Origin: CBDFKB01 sp965248715
GTDB taxonomy: Bacteria; Pseudomonadota; Alphaproteobacteria; Rhizobiales; Rhizobiaceae
Length of the DNA stretch: 64,000 bases
Assembly (NCBI GenBank): GCA_965248715.1
Contig: CBDFKB010000008.1
Coordinates: 1,736,001 to 1,800,000 of the forward strand
Reading direction: 5' to 3'
Part shown: piece by piece, positions 17,883-27,266 of the stretch
Position numbering within the stretch: position 1 is the first letter of the stretch
How the letters are laid out: each line of letters begins with the position of its first letter
Translations under genes and position numbers: made by a program
Notes under the pieces: model-generated
What the model saw: the letters and a program-made list of their open reading frames with translations, nothing else
What the model was told of the DNA's origin: nothing
The model's database searches: none

Positions 17883-18476
17883 ATGAGTGATAAAGATATT
17901 AGCGCCGAGGAAATCGAGGCCAAAGTCCACGATCTCGGTGAGGCGATGCTGCGGATGAAAAATGCCCAGGCCGACCGCGATGATGTGGTCGTCGACATGC
18001 GCCAGGCACAGCGCGCTAGGCTCGAACTATTGGCCCATGACCTGCAGCCGGTATTCGACAAGGTTCCTGGTGAACATGGCGAACAGTTCGAATTCGCACT
18101 GACCAGCGGCGAGGCGCCACGGCTGTGGGTCGACATGACCTCGTTCGTGACCATGGGAGCGGACCGGCGGACCTACATCTTCAGCAAGGACACCCGGCTC
18201 GGCCGCACTATTTTGGCCGAATCCGATAACAAGGGTACGGTCGCTCAATTGGTAACCGACTATGTGGCGCAGCGTATCATCGAGCGCGAACAAGCGGTCG
18301 AAGGCGAATGGGTGTCTGCGCGCAGCGGTGAAACGCCGGAGGTCGACATGGTAAATCCCCGCCCGTCCCGCGCCGCAGGTTTCGCCAAGGCGCTGTTTTG
18401 GTTTGTACTTGGATCAGCGGCCGGCATCGCCGCTTTGATCGGATGGGTGTGGTACGACATGCCGTTGCCGATTTAG
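17883..18476 (+). CDS. Conserved hypothetical protein with C-terminal membrane helix
   Basis: 197 residues from ATG 17883, preceded by CGGAG. The first part is a charged helical region (AKVHDLGEAMLRMKNAQADR, then DDVVVDMRQAQRARLELLAHD), the middle a compact domain (LWVDMTSFVTMGADRRTYIF), and the end a single membrane helix (ALFWFVLGSAAGIAALIGWVW) with a short tail. Similar proteins are, as I recall, conserved in Rhizobiales without known function. Topology suggests a tail-anchored inner-membrane protein facing the cytoplasm. Upstream, TTAA at 17844 and 17856 are separated by eight bases, one more than the CtrA consensus, so CtrA control is only a weak possibility. Confidence 0.75.
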   Translation: MSDKDISAEEIEAKVHDLGEAMLRMKNAQADRDDVVVDMRQAQRARLELLAHDLQPVFDKVPGEHGEQFEFALTSGEAPRLWVDMTSFVTMGADRRTYIFSKDTRLGRTILAESDNKGTVAQLVTDYVAQRIIEREQAVEGEWVSARSGETPEVDMVNPRPSRAAGFAKALFWFVLGSAAGIAALIGWVWYDMPLPI

Positions 18477-18482
18477 GGCCGT

Positions 18483-19388
18483 CTACTTCGAAAGCAATAG
18501 CTGGATTTGGCTTGCGCCACCATCTAGAGCCCGCGATCGGTCGGCGTCGAACGGGACCCGTGCCAGGGTGCATGACCAGGCTTTTGGTCCACCGGCAACC
18601 TCAATCCAGTTAAATGCCGCCGGGGCTTTGTGGCCGCCGGGCGCCTGGCCTGCCGCCGCAACCCCAACCACCGGCACCGATTGTTGGTCGGGTCCGGCGA
18701 TTTCGGCAAGGCTCGCTACATGAGTGTGGCCGTGCAGCACTAATTCGGCGCCGGCATTGCGGATAATATCACGGAACCGCGCGGCACCGGTCAACCGCTT
18801 GTGCCATTTAGTCACGCCGGCAAAGGGCGGGTGGTGGATCAAAACAGCACGAAACAATCCCTGTTCGCCGGTCTGGCGCAACAAGGCCTCCAGGCGTTTT
18901 GCCTGGGCGCGGTCAAACGGTCCGGTGGCCATGAAAGGCGCGGTCGCGGCAGCGCTGCAACATCCAATCAACGCCACTTCGCCACGTTGACGCAAAAATG
19001 GAAACCCACCCTCACCCGCCTCGTCCCCGCACACATAGGGCCGCCAGCGCCCCAGCGCCCTGGCCAGCGCACCGGGCACATAAGCGTCATGATTGCCTGG
19101 GATCACTGTAACATCGCTTGGCGGGCCGAGTGCCTCAAGCCAACCCCCGGCATTTTCGATCTCGGCGTCAAGCGCGATATTGACCAGATCGCCGGTGACG
19201 ATGATGTGGTCCGGTTTGCGTACTTTGATCTCGGCAACCAACCGCTCGAGAATTTCCGGCTGTAGGCTTCTTGCCCGGTTAAGCCGGTAATTGACATATC
19301 CGGTGATGCGTTTTGATGCCAGTTCGCGCCAACTGGGCTTTGGCAACGGCGCTAGGTGCACATCGGAAATATGGGCAATGCGGAACAT
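18483..19388 (-). CDS. Metallophosphoesterase (calcineurin-like)
   Basis: 301 residues from ATG 19388. All metallophosphoesterase motifs are present: ISDVHLAPLP (DxH), IVTGDLVN (GDxx), VIPGNHDAY (GNHD), an isolated His in LIHHPPFAG, and LHGHTHV (GHxH). These coordinate two divalent metals for hydrolysis of phosphodiesters or phosphomonoesters. Substrate unknown; cyclic nucleotide phosphodiesterases and UDP-diacylglucosamine hydrolases are relatives. No signal peptide, so cytoplasmic. Same strand as the glutathionyl-hydroquinone reductase gene upstream, 70 bases apart. Confidence 0.9.
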   Translation of the reverse strand: MFRIAHISDVHLAPLPKPSWRELASKRITGYVNYRLNRARSLQPEILERLVAEIKVRKPDHIIVTGDLVNIALDAEIENAGGWLEALGPPSDVTVIPGNHDAYVPGALARALGRWRPYVCGDEAGEGGFPFLRQRGEVALIGCCSAAATAPFMATGPFDRAQAKRLEALLRQTGEQGLFRAVLIHHPPFAGVTKWHKRLTGAARFRDIIRNAGAELVLHGHTHVASLAEIAGPDQQSVPVVGVAAAGQAPGGHKAPAAFNWIEVAGGPKAWSCTLARVPFDADRSRALDGGASQIQLLLSK

Positions 19389-19458
19389 ATATTCGGTTAC
19401 CGTCAATGCGGGCTCATCGTCAAACCAAACCGTTGCTGCAAATTACCACAACCGCCGA

Positions 19459-20445
19459 TCAACCGCCGCCAAAGCGATCGCGATCGTGGGGCGCCATATA
19501 GTCAATCTGCGGGCCAACAGGCACGATGCGGGTCGGGTTCACTGTTTCATGACTACCATAATAATGCTGCTTGATGTGGTGCATGTTCACGGTCTCGGCG
19601 ATCCCCGGCTGTTGGTACAGATCGCGCACATAGTTCGACAAATTGGCATAGTCACAGATGCGCCTGAGATTGCATTTGAAATGGCCAACATAGACCGGAT
19701 CAAAACGCACCAGGGTGGCAAAAAGGCGCCAGTCAGCTTCTGTAATGCGGTTGCCAACCAAATAGCGCTGGTTTGACAATCGCTGGTCGACTTGGTCTAG
19801 TTCGGTAAACAGGGTGGCAAAGCCTTCCTCATAAGCCTCCTGGGTGGTGGCGAAACCACACTTGTAGACCCCGTTGTTGATGTTGGAATATATCGGCGCG
19901 TTTACCGCATCGATTTCTGCACGCAATTCGGCGGGATAATAGTCCAAATTGTTCCCCGTCAACCCGTCAAAGGCCGAATTGAACATGCGGATGATTTCCG
20001 ACGATTCGTTGGAAACAATGGTATTTTGCAACTTGTCCCATAACACCGGTACCGTGACCCGGCCGGAATATTCGGCATCAGCCACAGTATAGACTTGCCA
20101 AAGCTTTTCCTTGCCGAGCACCACATCGTTGGTCGCCCCGTCCTTGCCGTGCAAGGTCCAGCCGTCGGCCCCCATGAAATGATCGACAACCGACAGGCCG
20201 ATCAGCTCTTCCAGCCCTTTGAGGCGACGAAAGATTAAGGTGCGATGCGCCCACGGACAGGCATAGGAAATGTAAAGGTGATAGCGCCCTGTTTGAGCTG
20301 CGAAGCCGCCAACGCCAGATGGGCCAGCGCTACCATCAGCGGTGATCCAATTGCGGAAATGGGATTGGTTGCGCTTAAACCGGCCCTTCGAGTTTCCGGT
20401 ATCGTACCACACGTCCTGCCACTTGCCGTCGACCAGCATGCCCAT
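19459..20445 (-). CDS. Glutathionyl-hydroquinone reductase (Xi-class GST, YqjG/EcM4 family)
   Basis: 328 residues from ATG 20445 with AGGAG seven bases upstream. The catalytic cysteine lies in YISYACPWAHRTLIFRRLKG, the signature of Xi-class glutathione transferases, which reduce glutathionyl-hydroquinones. The family core follows: GRVTVPVLWDKLQNTIVSNE, SSEIIRMFN and a helical C-terminal domain with LVGNRITEADWRLFATLVRFD. The enzyme acts in the cytoplasm on quinone-glutathione conjugates produced during quinone stress or aromatic degradation. Length is typical. Confidence 0.94.
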   Translation of the reverse strand: MGMLVDGKWQDVWYDTGNSKGRFKRNQSHFRNWITADGSAGPSGVGGFAAQTGRYHLYISYACPWAHRTLIFRRLKGLEELIGLSVVDHFMGADGWTLHGKDGATNDVVLGKEKLWQVYTVADAEYSGRVTVPVLWDKLQNTIVSNESSEIIRMFNSAFDGLTGNNLDYYPAELRAEIDAVNAPIYSNINNGVYKCGFATTQEAYEEGFATLFTELDQVDQRLSNQRYLVGNRITEADWRLFATLVRFDPVYVGHFKCNLRRICDYANLSNYVRDLYQQPGIAETVNMHHIKQHYYGSHETVNPTRIVPVGPQIDYMAPHDRDRFGGG

Positions 20446-20693
20446 GCCGCTTACTCCTGTTCCTACAAATTACACTCCAGATATAGGGATGATTTGTAGG
20501 CGTCCATGGCGCTGTCGGAAACGATCCGTCAACAAACTCTGGACCGGCACCATGAGCTATGTTATCGGCACGGTCGGCTCCATGGGAACGGTGGCATGTT
20601 TGATCCCGGCACATTGCGACGACGAACGGTATGCTGTGCATTTGCGCACACCCTTATCCGCATGCCGGCAGGAAGGCTGATGCCAAATTCCAT

Positions 20694-20719
20694 CCGGTAA
20701 CCCAGCCTGTCGTTACCGG
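20694..20719. promoter_or_regulatory. Perfect dyad just upstream of the GNAT gene
   Basis: CCGGTAAC (20694-20701) and GTTACCGG (20712-20719) are perfect inverted copies ten bases apart, ending nine bases before the ATG at 20729. It could be an operator or a hairpin masking the start; no ribosome site is otherwise obvious. Confidence 0.35.
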
Positions 20720-20728
20720 TAATCAGCT

Positions 20729-21247
20729 ATGAACCCCGAAAATTGCATATTTATTCCCGAATCCCCTTCTCACGCGGCAATGGCCGAAGCTCTGGCGCTC
20801 AGCGTATTTGGCCCCGGCATGTATTCCCGTACCGCCTTTAGGTTGCGCGAAGGGGTCGCCCATGACCCTGCACTATCATTTGTGTGCGATTGCGCTGGCG
20901 CCCTGATCGGTAGCGTGCGACTGACACAAATCCTGATCGGCGCCAAACCGGCTCTGTTGCTTGGGCCGCTGGTAGTGTCAGTCGACTGGAAGAAAAGGGG
21001 TATCGGCCGCCAGCTGACCAACATGGCGGTCAATGCCGCGCGCGGCAATGGCCACGGCCTGGTGATATTGGTCGGCGACCTGCCCTATTATCAACAAATG
21101 GGTTTTCGCCGCGTTCCGCATGGCCACATCACCTTGCAAGGTCCAGTCAACCCGCAAAGGTTGCTGGCGTGCGAATTGTATGATGGCGCACTTGCCGACT
21201 ATCGAGGAACCGCTGCCAGGCAGGACATTGCGGCGGCGGTTGGCTGA
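20729..21247 (+). CDS. GNAT family N-acetyltransferase
   Basis: 172 residues from ATG 20729. The acetyl-CoA binding segment is LLLGPLVVSVDWKKRGIGRQ (pattern RxxGxG/A), preceded by the SVRLTQI strand and followed by VILVGDLPYYQQMGFRRVP, the usual GNAT C-terminal block. The arrangement resembles the YhbS-like group. Substrate not predictable. Convergent with the large membrane-protein gene that ends seven bases further on. Confidence 0.88.
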   Translation: MNPENCIFIPESPSHAAMAEALALSVFGPGMYSRTAFRLREGVAHDPALSFVCDCAGALIGSVRLTQILIGAKPALLLGPLVVSVDWKKRGIGRQLTNMAVNAARGNGHGLVILVGDLPYYQQMGFRRVPHGHITLQGPVNPQRLLACELYDGALADYRGTAARQDIAAAVG

Positions 21248-21253
21248 CAAAAA

Positions 21254-23305
21254 TTAGTGACCCTCGCGGGCCCACATCGCCGCTACAGCCGCCAACAGCA
21301 TCGCAAGACCGAGAAAACCCGCAAACAGCGGCTGACGCTCGATACCGATCAAGATGCTGGCCTGGCGGTCGATCAGGCCGATCCAGTTGCGGCCCGCATG
21401 GGTGGCGCCAAGGCGGGTAGCGACAATCGCAGGCAATTTGCCGCCTTCGGCGCGTATAACGGTGCCACCGGTTGCTGCTATTACCGGCGCGATACGATTT
21501 GGTGTACTGACCACGTCAGCGATCTCTCTGGGGCTGGGCGGACCCACATTGGCAAACGCTGACAATTCGCCGGAACTGGCCCGATAAAGCCCAAGTGGCC
21601 CGGTTTTAACTTCCGCGCGCCACAGCCCGTCATCGACCTGTTGCAACCGCACTTCGAGTTCGCGGTCAAGCGGCGTGGTAACCGTTACAGGACCGGGATT
21701 TTCTCCCAGTGTCTGGCGTTCAATCACCAGTTTCCCGGATGCCGAAATCGCCTGCAAGCGTTCCTCATCAAGTTCCGGCTCCTTCATCAGCCAATGGGAA
21801 AGCCGGCGCAGCAGGGCAACATGGGGACCGCCGCCCTCAAACCCTCTGGCCCACAACCACACATGATCGGACAACAATAGCGCCACCCGCCCCTGGTCCG
21901 CGCGGCCAAGAACCAGCAAGGGCCGATCATCCGGCCCGGTAAGGACCGTGTGCCCCTGGCTGACCTCGGCGCCAACAATGCGAAACCACCGGCTCCAATT
22001 GTCGCTGTTGCCGAGATTACGGGTTACCGGATGTCTGGCACCGACCTCGGAAATAGTGGCCCGATAAGGTTGCTCCATGGTGCTACCGGCCGGGCGCGCC
22101 GGTATTACCGGCCCAAGCGGCGTATCGGAGATGCCGCCGATCGCGCTGAATTCGGGACCAGCGGCAACCAAAACAGCACCACCGTCGCGGATGTAGGTGG
22201 CGATATTGTCGAAATACAACACCGGCAGCACGCCACGACGCTGATAGCGGTCGAAAATGATCAGATCGAACTCGCTGATCTTTTGGACGAACAATTCCCG
22301 GGTCGGAAATGCGATCAGCGACAATTCATTGATCGGGGTGCCGTCTTGTTTTTCTGGCGGCCGTAAAATGGTGAAATGCACCAAATCGACACTCGAATCC
22401 GATTTCAGCAGATTGCGCCAGGTACGCTCACCAGCGTGTGGTTCGCCAGACACCAGCAATACCCGCAAGTTCTCGCGAATGCCGTTGACGGTCGCCACCG
22501 CGCGGTTGTTGGCCAGGGTGATTTCACGGTCGGCGGCTTCAGCGTTAAATTCCAAGATCGACTTGCCACCATGGGGCACTTGGAAGACGAAGGTTTCGGT
22601 TTCACCGGCAACTGCGGCGATTGAGTCGAGATCTTCGCCATTGGCACGCACATTTACCGCGACAACCCCGTCGCCGCCAAACCCGGTGTCAACAATTTTA
22701 AACGAAAATTCAAGAGTTTCGCCAACTACGCCGAATTTTGGCGCGTTGACCAGTTCAATGCGACGGTCGATCTCGCCTTCGCTGCCACTCAACAGGGCAT
22801 GCAAAGGCGCGTCGAACTCGAAGTCGTCCGGCGCCGGCACATCATGCACCTGACCGTCGGTAATCATGATCGCCCCGGCGATGCGGTCGTCGGCAACATC
22901 ACCAAAGGCACGATCAAGTGCCGCAAACAATGCGGTCGAGCGATCATGGGTGTAATCGAGCTGGTCTTCGACCACCACCTCGCGCAGCTCGAACCGGCCG
23001 TCGGCGTTGATGCGCTCGGCGATGTCGGTGTGCAACGTTTCGGTCTTTGCTGCGCGGTCGTTCAGGTTTTGGCTGGTGGTTTTGTCGACGATCAACGCCG
23101 CCACCGATTTTAGCGGCTCGCGTTCTTCGCGTACCAGCGATGGATTTAGTAGCGCAAAAGCCAGCGCGAGCGAGGCAAGCAACCGAAACCAGCCACCCCT
23201 GACGCCCTGAACAATGCCGAAACCCGAAAACACCACCAGCGCCAAGATGAGCGCCGCCAGCAATAGGATCGGCAGTTGCGGTTCAAGGATGATCCCACTC
23301 GGCAT
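21254..23305 (-). CDS. Large membrane protein of the MoxR/Bat-like operon (glutamine-amidotransferase-like fold)
   Basis: 683 residues from ATG 23305, two bases after the stop of the DUF4159 gene. N-terminal helices (about 10-55) are followed by a periplasmic region containing a vWA/amidotransferase-like fold: VAALIVDKTTSQN, AIMITDGQVHD, later GGAVLVAAGPEFSAIGGIS, with a final helix near the C-terminus (ILIGIERQPLFAGFLGLAML). In Rhizobiales this is the last gene of a conserved block moxR-DUF58-DUF4159-this gene. Such blocks are associated with MoxR-dependent assembly or envelope stress tolerance, by analogy with Bacteroides aerotolerance (Bat) proteins. The exact role is unknown. Confidence 0.8.
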   Translation of the reverse strand: MPSGIILEPQLPILLLAALILALVVFSGFGIVQGVRGGWFRLLASLALAFALLNPSLVREEREPLKSVAALIVDKTTSQNLNDRAAKTETLHTDIAERINADGRFELREVVVEDQLDYTHDRSTALFAALDRAFGDVADDRIAGAIMITDGQVHDVPAPDDFEFDAPLHALLSGSEGEIDRRIELVNAPKFGVVGETLEFSFKIVDTGFGGDGVVAVNVRANGEDLDSIAAVAGETETFVFQVPHGGKSILEFNAEAADREITLANNRAVATVNGIRENLRVLLVSGEPHAGERTWRNLLKSDSSVDLVHFTILRPPEKQDGTPINELSLIAFPTRELFVQKISEFDLIIFDRYQRRGVLPVLYFDNIATYIRDGGAVLVAAGPEFSAIGGISDTPLGPVIPARPAGSTMEQPYRATISEVGARHPVTRNLGNSDNWSRWFRIVGAEVSQGHTVLTGPDDRPLLVLGRADQGRVALLLSDHVWLWARGFEGGGPHVALLRRLSHWLMKEPELDEERLQAISASGKLVIERQTLGENPGPVTVTTPLDRELEVRLQQVDDGLWRAEVKTGPLGLYRASSGELSAFANVGPPSPREIADVVSTPNRIAPVIAATGGTVIRAEGGKLPAIVATRLGATHAGRNWIGLIDRQASILIGIERQPLFAGFLGLAMLLAAVAAMWAREGH

Positions 23306-23307
23306 GC

Positions 23308-26100
23308 CTATTGCCCCAACCGTTCGAGTAGTGCTGGAATATGCACTTGGTCGGCTTTATAGTTGCCGGTCAGCGCATACATCATCAAATTCACACCGAC
23401 CCTAAATGCCATTTCACGCTGAAATGGATCGGGGGGCAGGGTCGGATAAAGTGGCCGGAAATTCTCATCGACCGCCCATGCGCCGGCAAAATCGTTGGAT
23501 GTGATTATGATCGATGACACCCCGTCACCGGCACGCGCCGGGCGTTGCCCATCGCCGGCCACGTCGGGCAGGGCTTCGACCCACAAATCGCCCCCCGCAT
23601 ACCGGCCCGGAAACGTGTCGAGCAGGTAAAACGCCTTGGTCAGCACATGGTCGGCGGGTGCTGGCTCAAGTGTCGGAATATCAAGGGTAGAAAGGATCGT
23701 CTGCAATCGGCGTGCCTCTTCGCTCGCCGCAACACCAACCAACGAGCCCGACGCCTGGTCGCGGGTATCAAACAGCACCGTTCCACCTTGCTTCATGAAG
23801 GCATCGACCCGCGCCATGGCCGCCGCATCCGGGATCGCCGCGTCGCCATGCATAGGCCAATAGATCAGCGAGTAAAACACCAATTCGTCACTGCCAAGGT
23901 CGACTTCGACCGGCGGCCCGGGTTCGAGCGCGGTACGCACAGCAATGAACTCAGTCAGCCCACGCAGGCCGGCTAAGGTGGTTTCGTCGACCTCGCGCAC
24001 TCCGCTCGCCACATAGGCGATGCGGGTTTTCAGGGTCGCCGAAAAGTCGATGTCGGCGTGCTGGGCGAAGGTCGGTTGGGGCATGCACCATATGCCGGCG
24101 GCCAACCATGCGGCAAAGATTGTGCCAAGCGCCGAACGGCGCGCCAACGCGCCGGCCATCCACAACACGATCAGACAATCGAGCGCCAACAATAAAGCGG
24201 CCAGCGCCAACAACCACGGCGCCAGATTAAGCGATCCGCTTTGCGCATATGCCTCCAGGCGGGCACCGCCCGGCAACATGTCATCGTCCAGGGTCACCAA
24301 TCGTACCGGACCGGAAAATAAATTAAGCGCCACATGACCGTCCGCAGTGCCGTAAAAGCCGGGCGGATTGTCGCGGCTAATCTTAGGCTGGCGACCTGCT
24401 TGGATGGTTAGCGGGCTGATGTTGGAACCGGGTGCGGTAAGCCGCCCGGCGCCGTCAAGCACCTCAATAGGCGGCAAGCGCAGTGGTTCGTCGGCAACGG
24501 TTTGTGGCACACCCGAAGACCGCGACTGGCTGACGATGCGACGCAGCATTTCAACAAATGTGCCCGACAAAGGCAGGTTTGACCACGACGCATCGGAACC
24601 GACATGAAACAACACGATCTGGCCAGTGCCATAGCGGGTCGCGGTTACCAACGGTGTGCCGTCCTCCAGCCGGGCCCAGGTCTTGGTGTCGAGATCGATT
24701 TCTTGCAGGGCTAATACCTGGCGGTTGACGGAAATTTCATGCGGCGCGGCCAGGCCGAAAAACGGACTGTGGCGCTCAAACGGCGCCACCGGCTTGGGGC
24801 GATCCCACGACAATGCGCCCCCAAGAGCCCGGTCGCCGTGGCGCAATTTTACCGGCAGCAATTTAGAATCGGTTGCCGAAGCCAATCTGGGGCCGGCAAA
24901 TCGGATCAAGGTGCCGCCTTTCTCAACCCAAGCGCTCAGCAAACCAAGCGGCGCCTCAGGCAAGGTGCCAATATCGGCCAACACCATAACCGAAATATTT
25001 TGCCCGATCAGTTCGGGAATGGCGATCGACAGATTGGCCTGACCGGCCGGCCGCAAATCGGAATAAGGTTGCAGCGCGCGCTGGATATAATAAAGCGGTG
25101 ACAATAATGGCTGCGCCAAATCACGAGCCTTGCCGGTCACCAGGCCTATTAGCCGGCGTCGGTTGCTGTCGTCCAAAAGCCGCACCGCGCCGGCATTACG
25201 CGCCTCTTCAATCACGACACGAGCAATCTCGTTGCGCAGTTCGACTGGTTCGGTGAAACGAAACGATGCGGTGGTTTCATCAGTTGCAAAGGTAATCGTT
25301 GCGGTGGCAATTACTCGGCCTTGGCCATCAAGGCCAGAGATTGTCACTGGTACCGATTGAGCGGCAACAGCGCGCACCAGCCGCCCAGTCATCGCCTCCG
25401 GGTCGTTGGTCAGCGCGTCGATTGCCAGGATTTTGGATGCATCTGGGCGCAATACGCCGATTTCGCTCGCACCGGCATTGGCAATCGCTGTCGCAAGTTG
25501 TTTGGTTCCGGCTCTCACAAGGCCATCGGAAAGCCAAAATAAGCTGCTTGGTTTCAACCGCGCGGTCGCACTTTCAACCGCATTTGCGGTAGCCAGATGA
25601 TCCGGCCGGGTTGACAGATTGCCGTGCGATTGCAACATCTTGCCGGCTTCTACGGCGCTGATCAGGCCCGCGTCTGGCAACAGCTGCGACGCCCCTAAGA
25701 TCAACCGCACCGAACGATTTGCCGCCTCTGCCTCACCCAACAGCCGTTCTGCGGTCGCCATTTGTTGGTCCCAAACCCCACCGCTTGCCCACCCATTGTC
25801 GATGACCATGAGCAAGGCCCCCTGCCCGCTTGATAATTGCCGATCTGGTTTCCAAACCGGACCGGCCAATGCTGCGATCAGTGCGCAACAAAGCACAAGC
25901 CGTAGCAAAACCAGCCACCATGGAGTTCTAACCGGGGTCTTTTCGCGGTCGATCAAACGGGCGAGAATACGAAAAGGTGGAAACGGTTCGCGGCGCGGCT
26001 TTGGCGGGGTTATACGCAGCAATAGCCAGATTAATGGCAACACCAGCCCGGCAAGCAGGACCAGCGGATTGGTCAACGCAAGCGGCAGGACCGACAACAT
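23308..26100 (-). CDS. DUF4159 domain membrane protein with BatA-like N-terminus
   Basis: 930 residues from ATG 26100, which overlaps the stop of the DUF58 gene (TAATG). The first about 90 residues are a BatA-type membrane region (LALTNPLVLLAGLVLPLIWL, then RREPFPPFRIL). A vWA-like region follows (LLMVIDNGWASGGVWDQQMA). Two more helices near 650 and 680 precede a C-terminal DUF4159 domain (DIDFSATLKTRIAYVASGVR, GGTVLFDTRD, FPGRYAGGDLWVE, and NLMMYALTGNYKADQVHIP). Position and order match the rhizobial MoxR-associated operon. Probably an inner-membrane complex with the DUF58 and 683-residue proteins. Confidence 0.88.
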   Translation of the reverse strand: MLSVLPLALTNPLVLLAGLVLPLIWLLLRITPPKPRREPFPPFRILARLIDREKTPVRTPWWLVLLRLVLCCALIAALAGPVWKPDRQLSSGQGALLMVIDNGWASGGVWDQQMATAERLLGEAEAANRSVRLILGASQLLPDAGLISAVEAGKMLQSHGNLSTRPDHLATANAVESATARLKPSSLFWLSDGLVRAGTKQLATAIANAGASEIGVLRPDASKILAIDALTNDPEAMTGRLVRAVAAQSVPVTISGLDGQGRVIATATITFATDETTASFRFTEPVELRNEIARVVIEEARNAGAVRLLDDSNRRRLIGLVTGKARDLAQPLLSPLYYIQRALQPYSDLRPAGQANLSIAIPELIGQNISVMVLADIGTLPEAPLGLLSAWVEKGGTLIRFAGPRLASATDSKLLPVKLRHGDRALGGALSWDRPKPVAPFERHSPFFGLAAPHEISVNRQVLALQEIDLDTKTWARLEDGTPLVTATRYGTGQIVLFHVGSDASWSNLPLSGTFVEMLRRIVSQSRSSGVPQTVADEPLRLPPIEVLDGAGRLTAPGSNISPLTIQAGRQPKISRDNPPGFYGTADGHVALNLFSGPVRLVTLDDDMLPGGARLEAYAQSGSLNLAPWLLALAALLLALDCLIVLWMAGALARRSALGTIFAAWLAAGIWCMPQPTFAQHADIDFSATLKTRIAYVASGVREVDETTLAGLRGLTEFIAVRTALEPGPPVEVDLGSDELVFYSLIYWPMHGDAAIPDAAAMARVDAFMKQGGTVLFDTRDQASGSLVGVAASEEARRLQTILSTLDIPTLEPAPADHVLTKAFYLLDTFPGRYAGGDLWVEALPDVAGDGQRPARAGDGVSSIIITSNDFAGAWAVDENFRPLYPTLPPDPFQREMAFRVGVNLMMYALTGNYKADQVHIPALLERLGQ

Positions 26101-27056
26101 TACATCGCCCCCCGGTGGCCGGCGTTCATGGCGCCGTCCAATGCCGCGAGCGCGCGCGAAGCCGGTGCGTCTGTGCGATGCAGGTTGTGGCTCCAACCGA
26201 ACCGGGTCGCCAATCGTTTCAGTTCGCGACTGCGCTCGGCAAACAGGCGTTCGTAATCCAGCTTCATCGACTGGGCGTTCGATGCGGTCAATTTGGCGCC
26301 GCTTTCCGTGTCGAGAAAATCTATTCGCCCGGCATAGGGAAATAACTGTTCGGCCGGGTCGACGATTTGCACCAGATGGCCGCGCAGGCCGCGCCGGGCG
26401 ATTTCGTGGATGCGGGCCTTCAGTTCCTCCATCGGGTCCAAGAAATCACTCAATAGCACCAATTCGGAATGGCGACGGAACTGAACCAGGTCGGGAAAGC
26501 GGTCCTGCGGCGGGCTTTGCGCGATCGCCATGCCGATCCGCTCGGCAGCGTTGCGGGCGACAAATGGCGGCAACAATTCGGGCCATCCGATGCGCTCACC
26601 GCTGCGCGACAACAATTCCGCCAGCGCGAGCGCTACTACCAATGCTCGCGACTGTTTGGATGCTGTGCCGAATTTCGATTGAAACAGCATGGAAGGAGTT
26701 TCATCAACCCAAATCCACACCGTATGGGCCGCCAGCCATTCCTTATCCTTAACGTAGATATTGTCGTCGCGGGCCGAGCGGCGCCAATCGATCGCCGCCA
26801 TGGTTTCGCCATGGACATAGGGCCGAAACTGCCAGAAATTCTCGCCTATGCCGCGTTTACGCCTGCCGTGCCAGCCGGAAAATACATTGCTGGCGACCCT
26901 TCTCGCCTCGACGATAAGGTCTGGCAGCAAAGCGGCCCGAGCCCGGGCTCTGGCAAGGATTTCTCGGCCAACATCGCGCGGCGCTACCACACCAATGGCG
27001 CGTTTCGGCAATCTCGGGGATTGTGTGCGGGGACCGCTATGTTCGATTTCAGTCAA
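26100..27056 (-). CDS. DUF58 domain protein
   Basis: 318 residues if started at TTG 27056; there is no ATG near the start, and the ribosome site is unclear, so the first about 15 residues are uncertain. The DUF58 core is seen as RRKRGIGENFWQFRPYVHGE followed by RRSARDDNIYVKDKEW, then a vWA-like metal-site region (VWIWVDETPSML, LLSDFLDP). It lies between moxR and the DUF4159 gene. A family 2 repeat (27099-27266) separates it from moxR, leaving a 199-base gap where homologous operons are usually compact. Partner of the MoxR ATPase by family knowledge. Confidence 0.88.
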   Translation of the reverse strand: MTEIEHSGPRTQSPRLPKRAIGVVAPRDVGREILARARARAALLPDLIVEARRVASNVFSGWHGRRKRGIGENFWQFRPYVHGETMAAIDWRRSARDDNIYVKDKEWLAAHTVWIWVDETPSMLFQSKFGTASKQSRALVVALALAELLSRSGERIGWPELLPPFVARNAAERIGMAIAQSPPQDRFPDLVQFRRHSELVLLSDFLDPMEELKARIHEIARRGLRGHLVQIVDPAEQLFPYAGRIDFLDTESGAKLTASNAQSMKLDYERLFAERSRELKRLATRFGWSHNLHRTDAPASRALAALDGAMNAGHRGAM

Positions 27057-27098
27057 GGAAGCGGGATTTCTCGATTGTATCCAAAGGGTGTTGCTAAG

Positions 27099-27266
27099 CT
27101 AGTGGTTCGATTCCAACATTTGCGTCCCGTTGCAACACTGTGGTTTGCAAATCTTGGCAACAAAAGAACCACTAACAAGATATTGAATCTAGTGGAATTT
27201 TTAAATTTGACATTTGACAAACGACGAAGCTGCAAATGGGTACCAAATATCAAATTCATTCCACTA
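27099..27266 (-). repeat. Two-hairpin intergenic repeat, family 2, copy 2, inside the moxR operon
   Basis: Reverse orientation. Read on the minus strand it starts ATAGTGGAATGAATTTGA and ends GGAATCGAACCACTAG. It keeps every block of the consensus, including GTTTGTCAAATGTC and ATTCAATATCTTG. Its first bases encode the last residues and the stop codon (TGA) of moxR. Confidence 0.88.

Noticed and set aside
25619..26752. 377-codon plus-strand frame opposite the DUF4159 and DUF58 genes
   Set aside because: Arg/Pro/Ser-rich translation typical of antisense frames in GC-rich genes, while the other strand has clear domains.
27099..27114. CTAGTGGTTCGATTCC at the end of family 2 looks like a tRNA T-loop (GGTTCGATTCC), suggesting a tRNA gene or tRNA-derived repeat
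   Set aside because: No acceptor, D or anticodon arms can be placed next to it in any copy, and the bases pair instead with the other side of the repeat hairpin.
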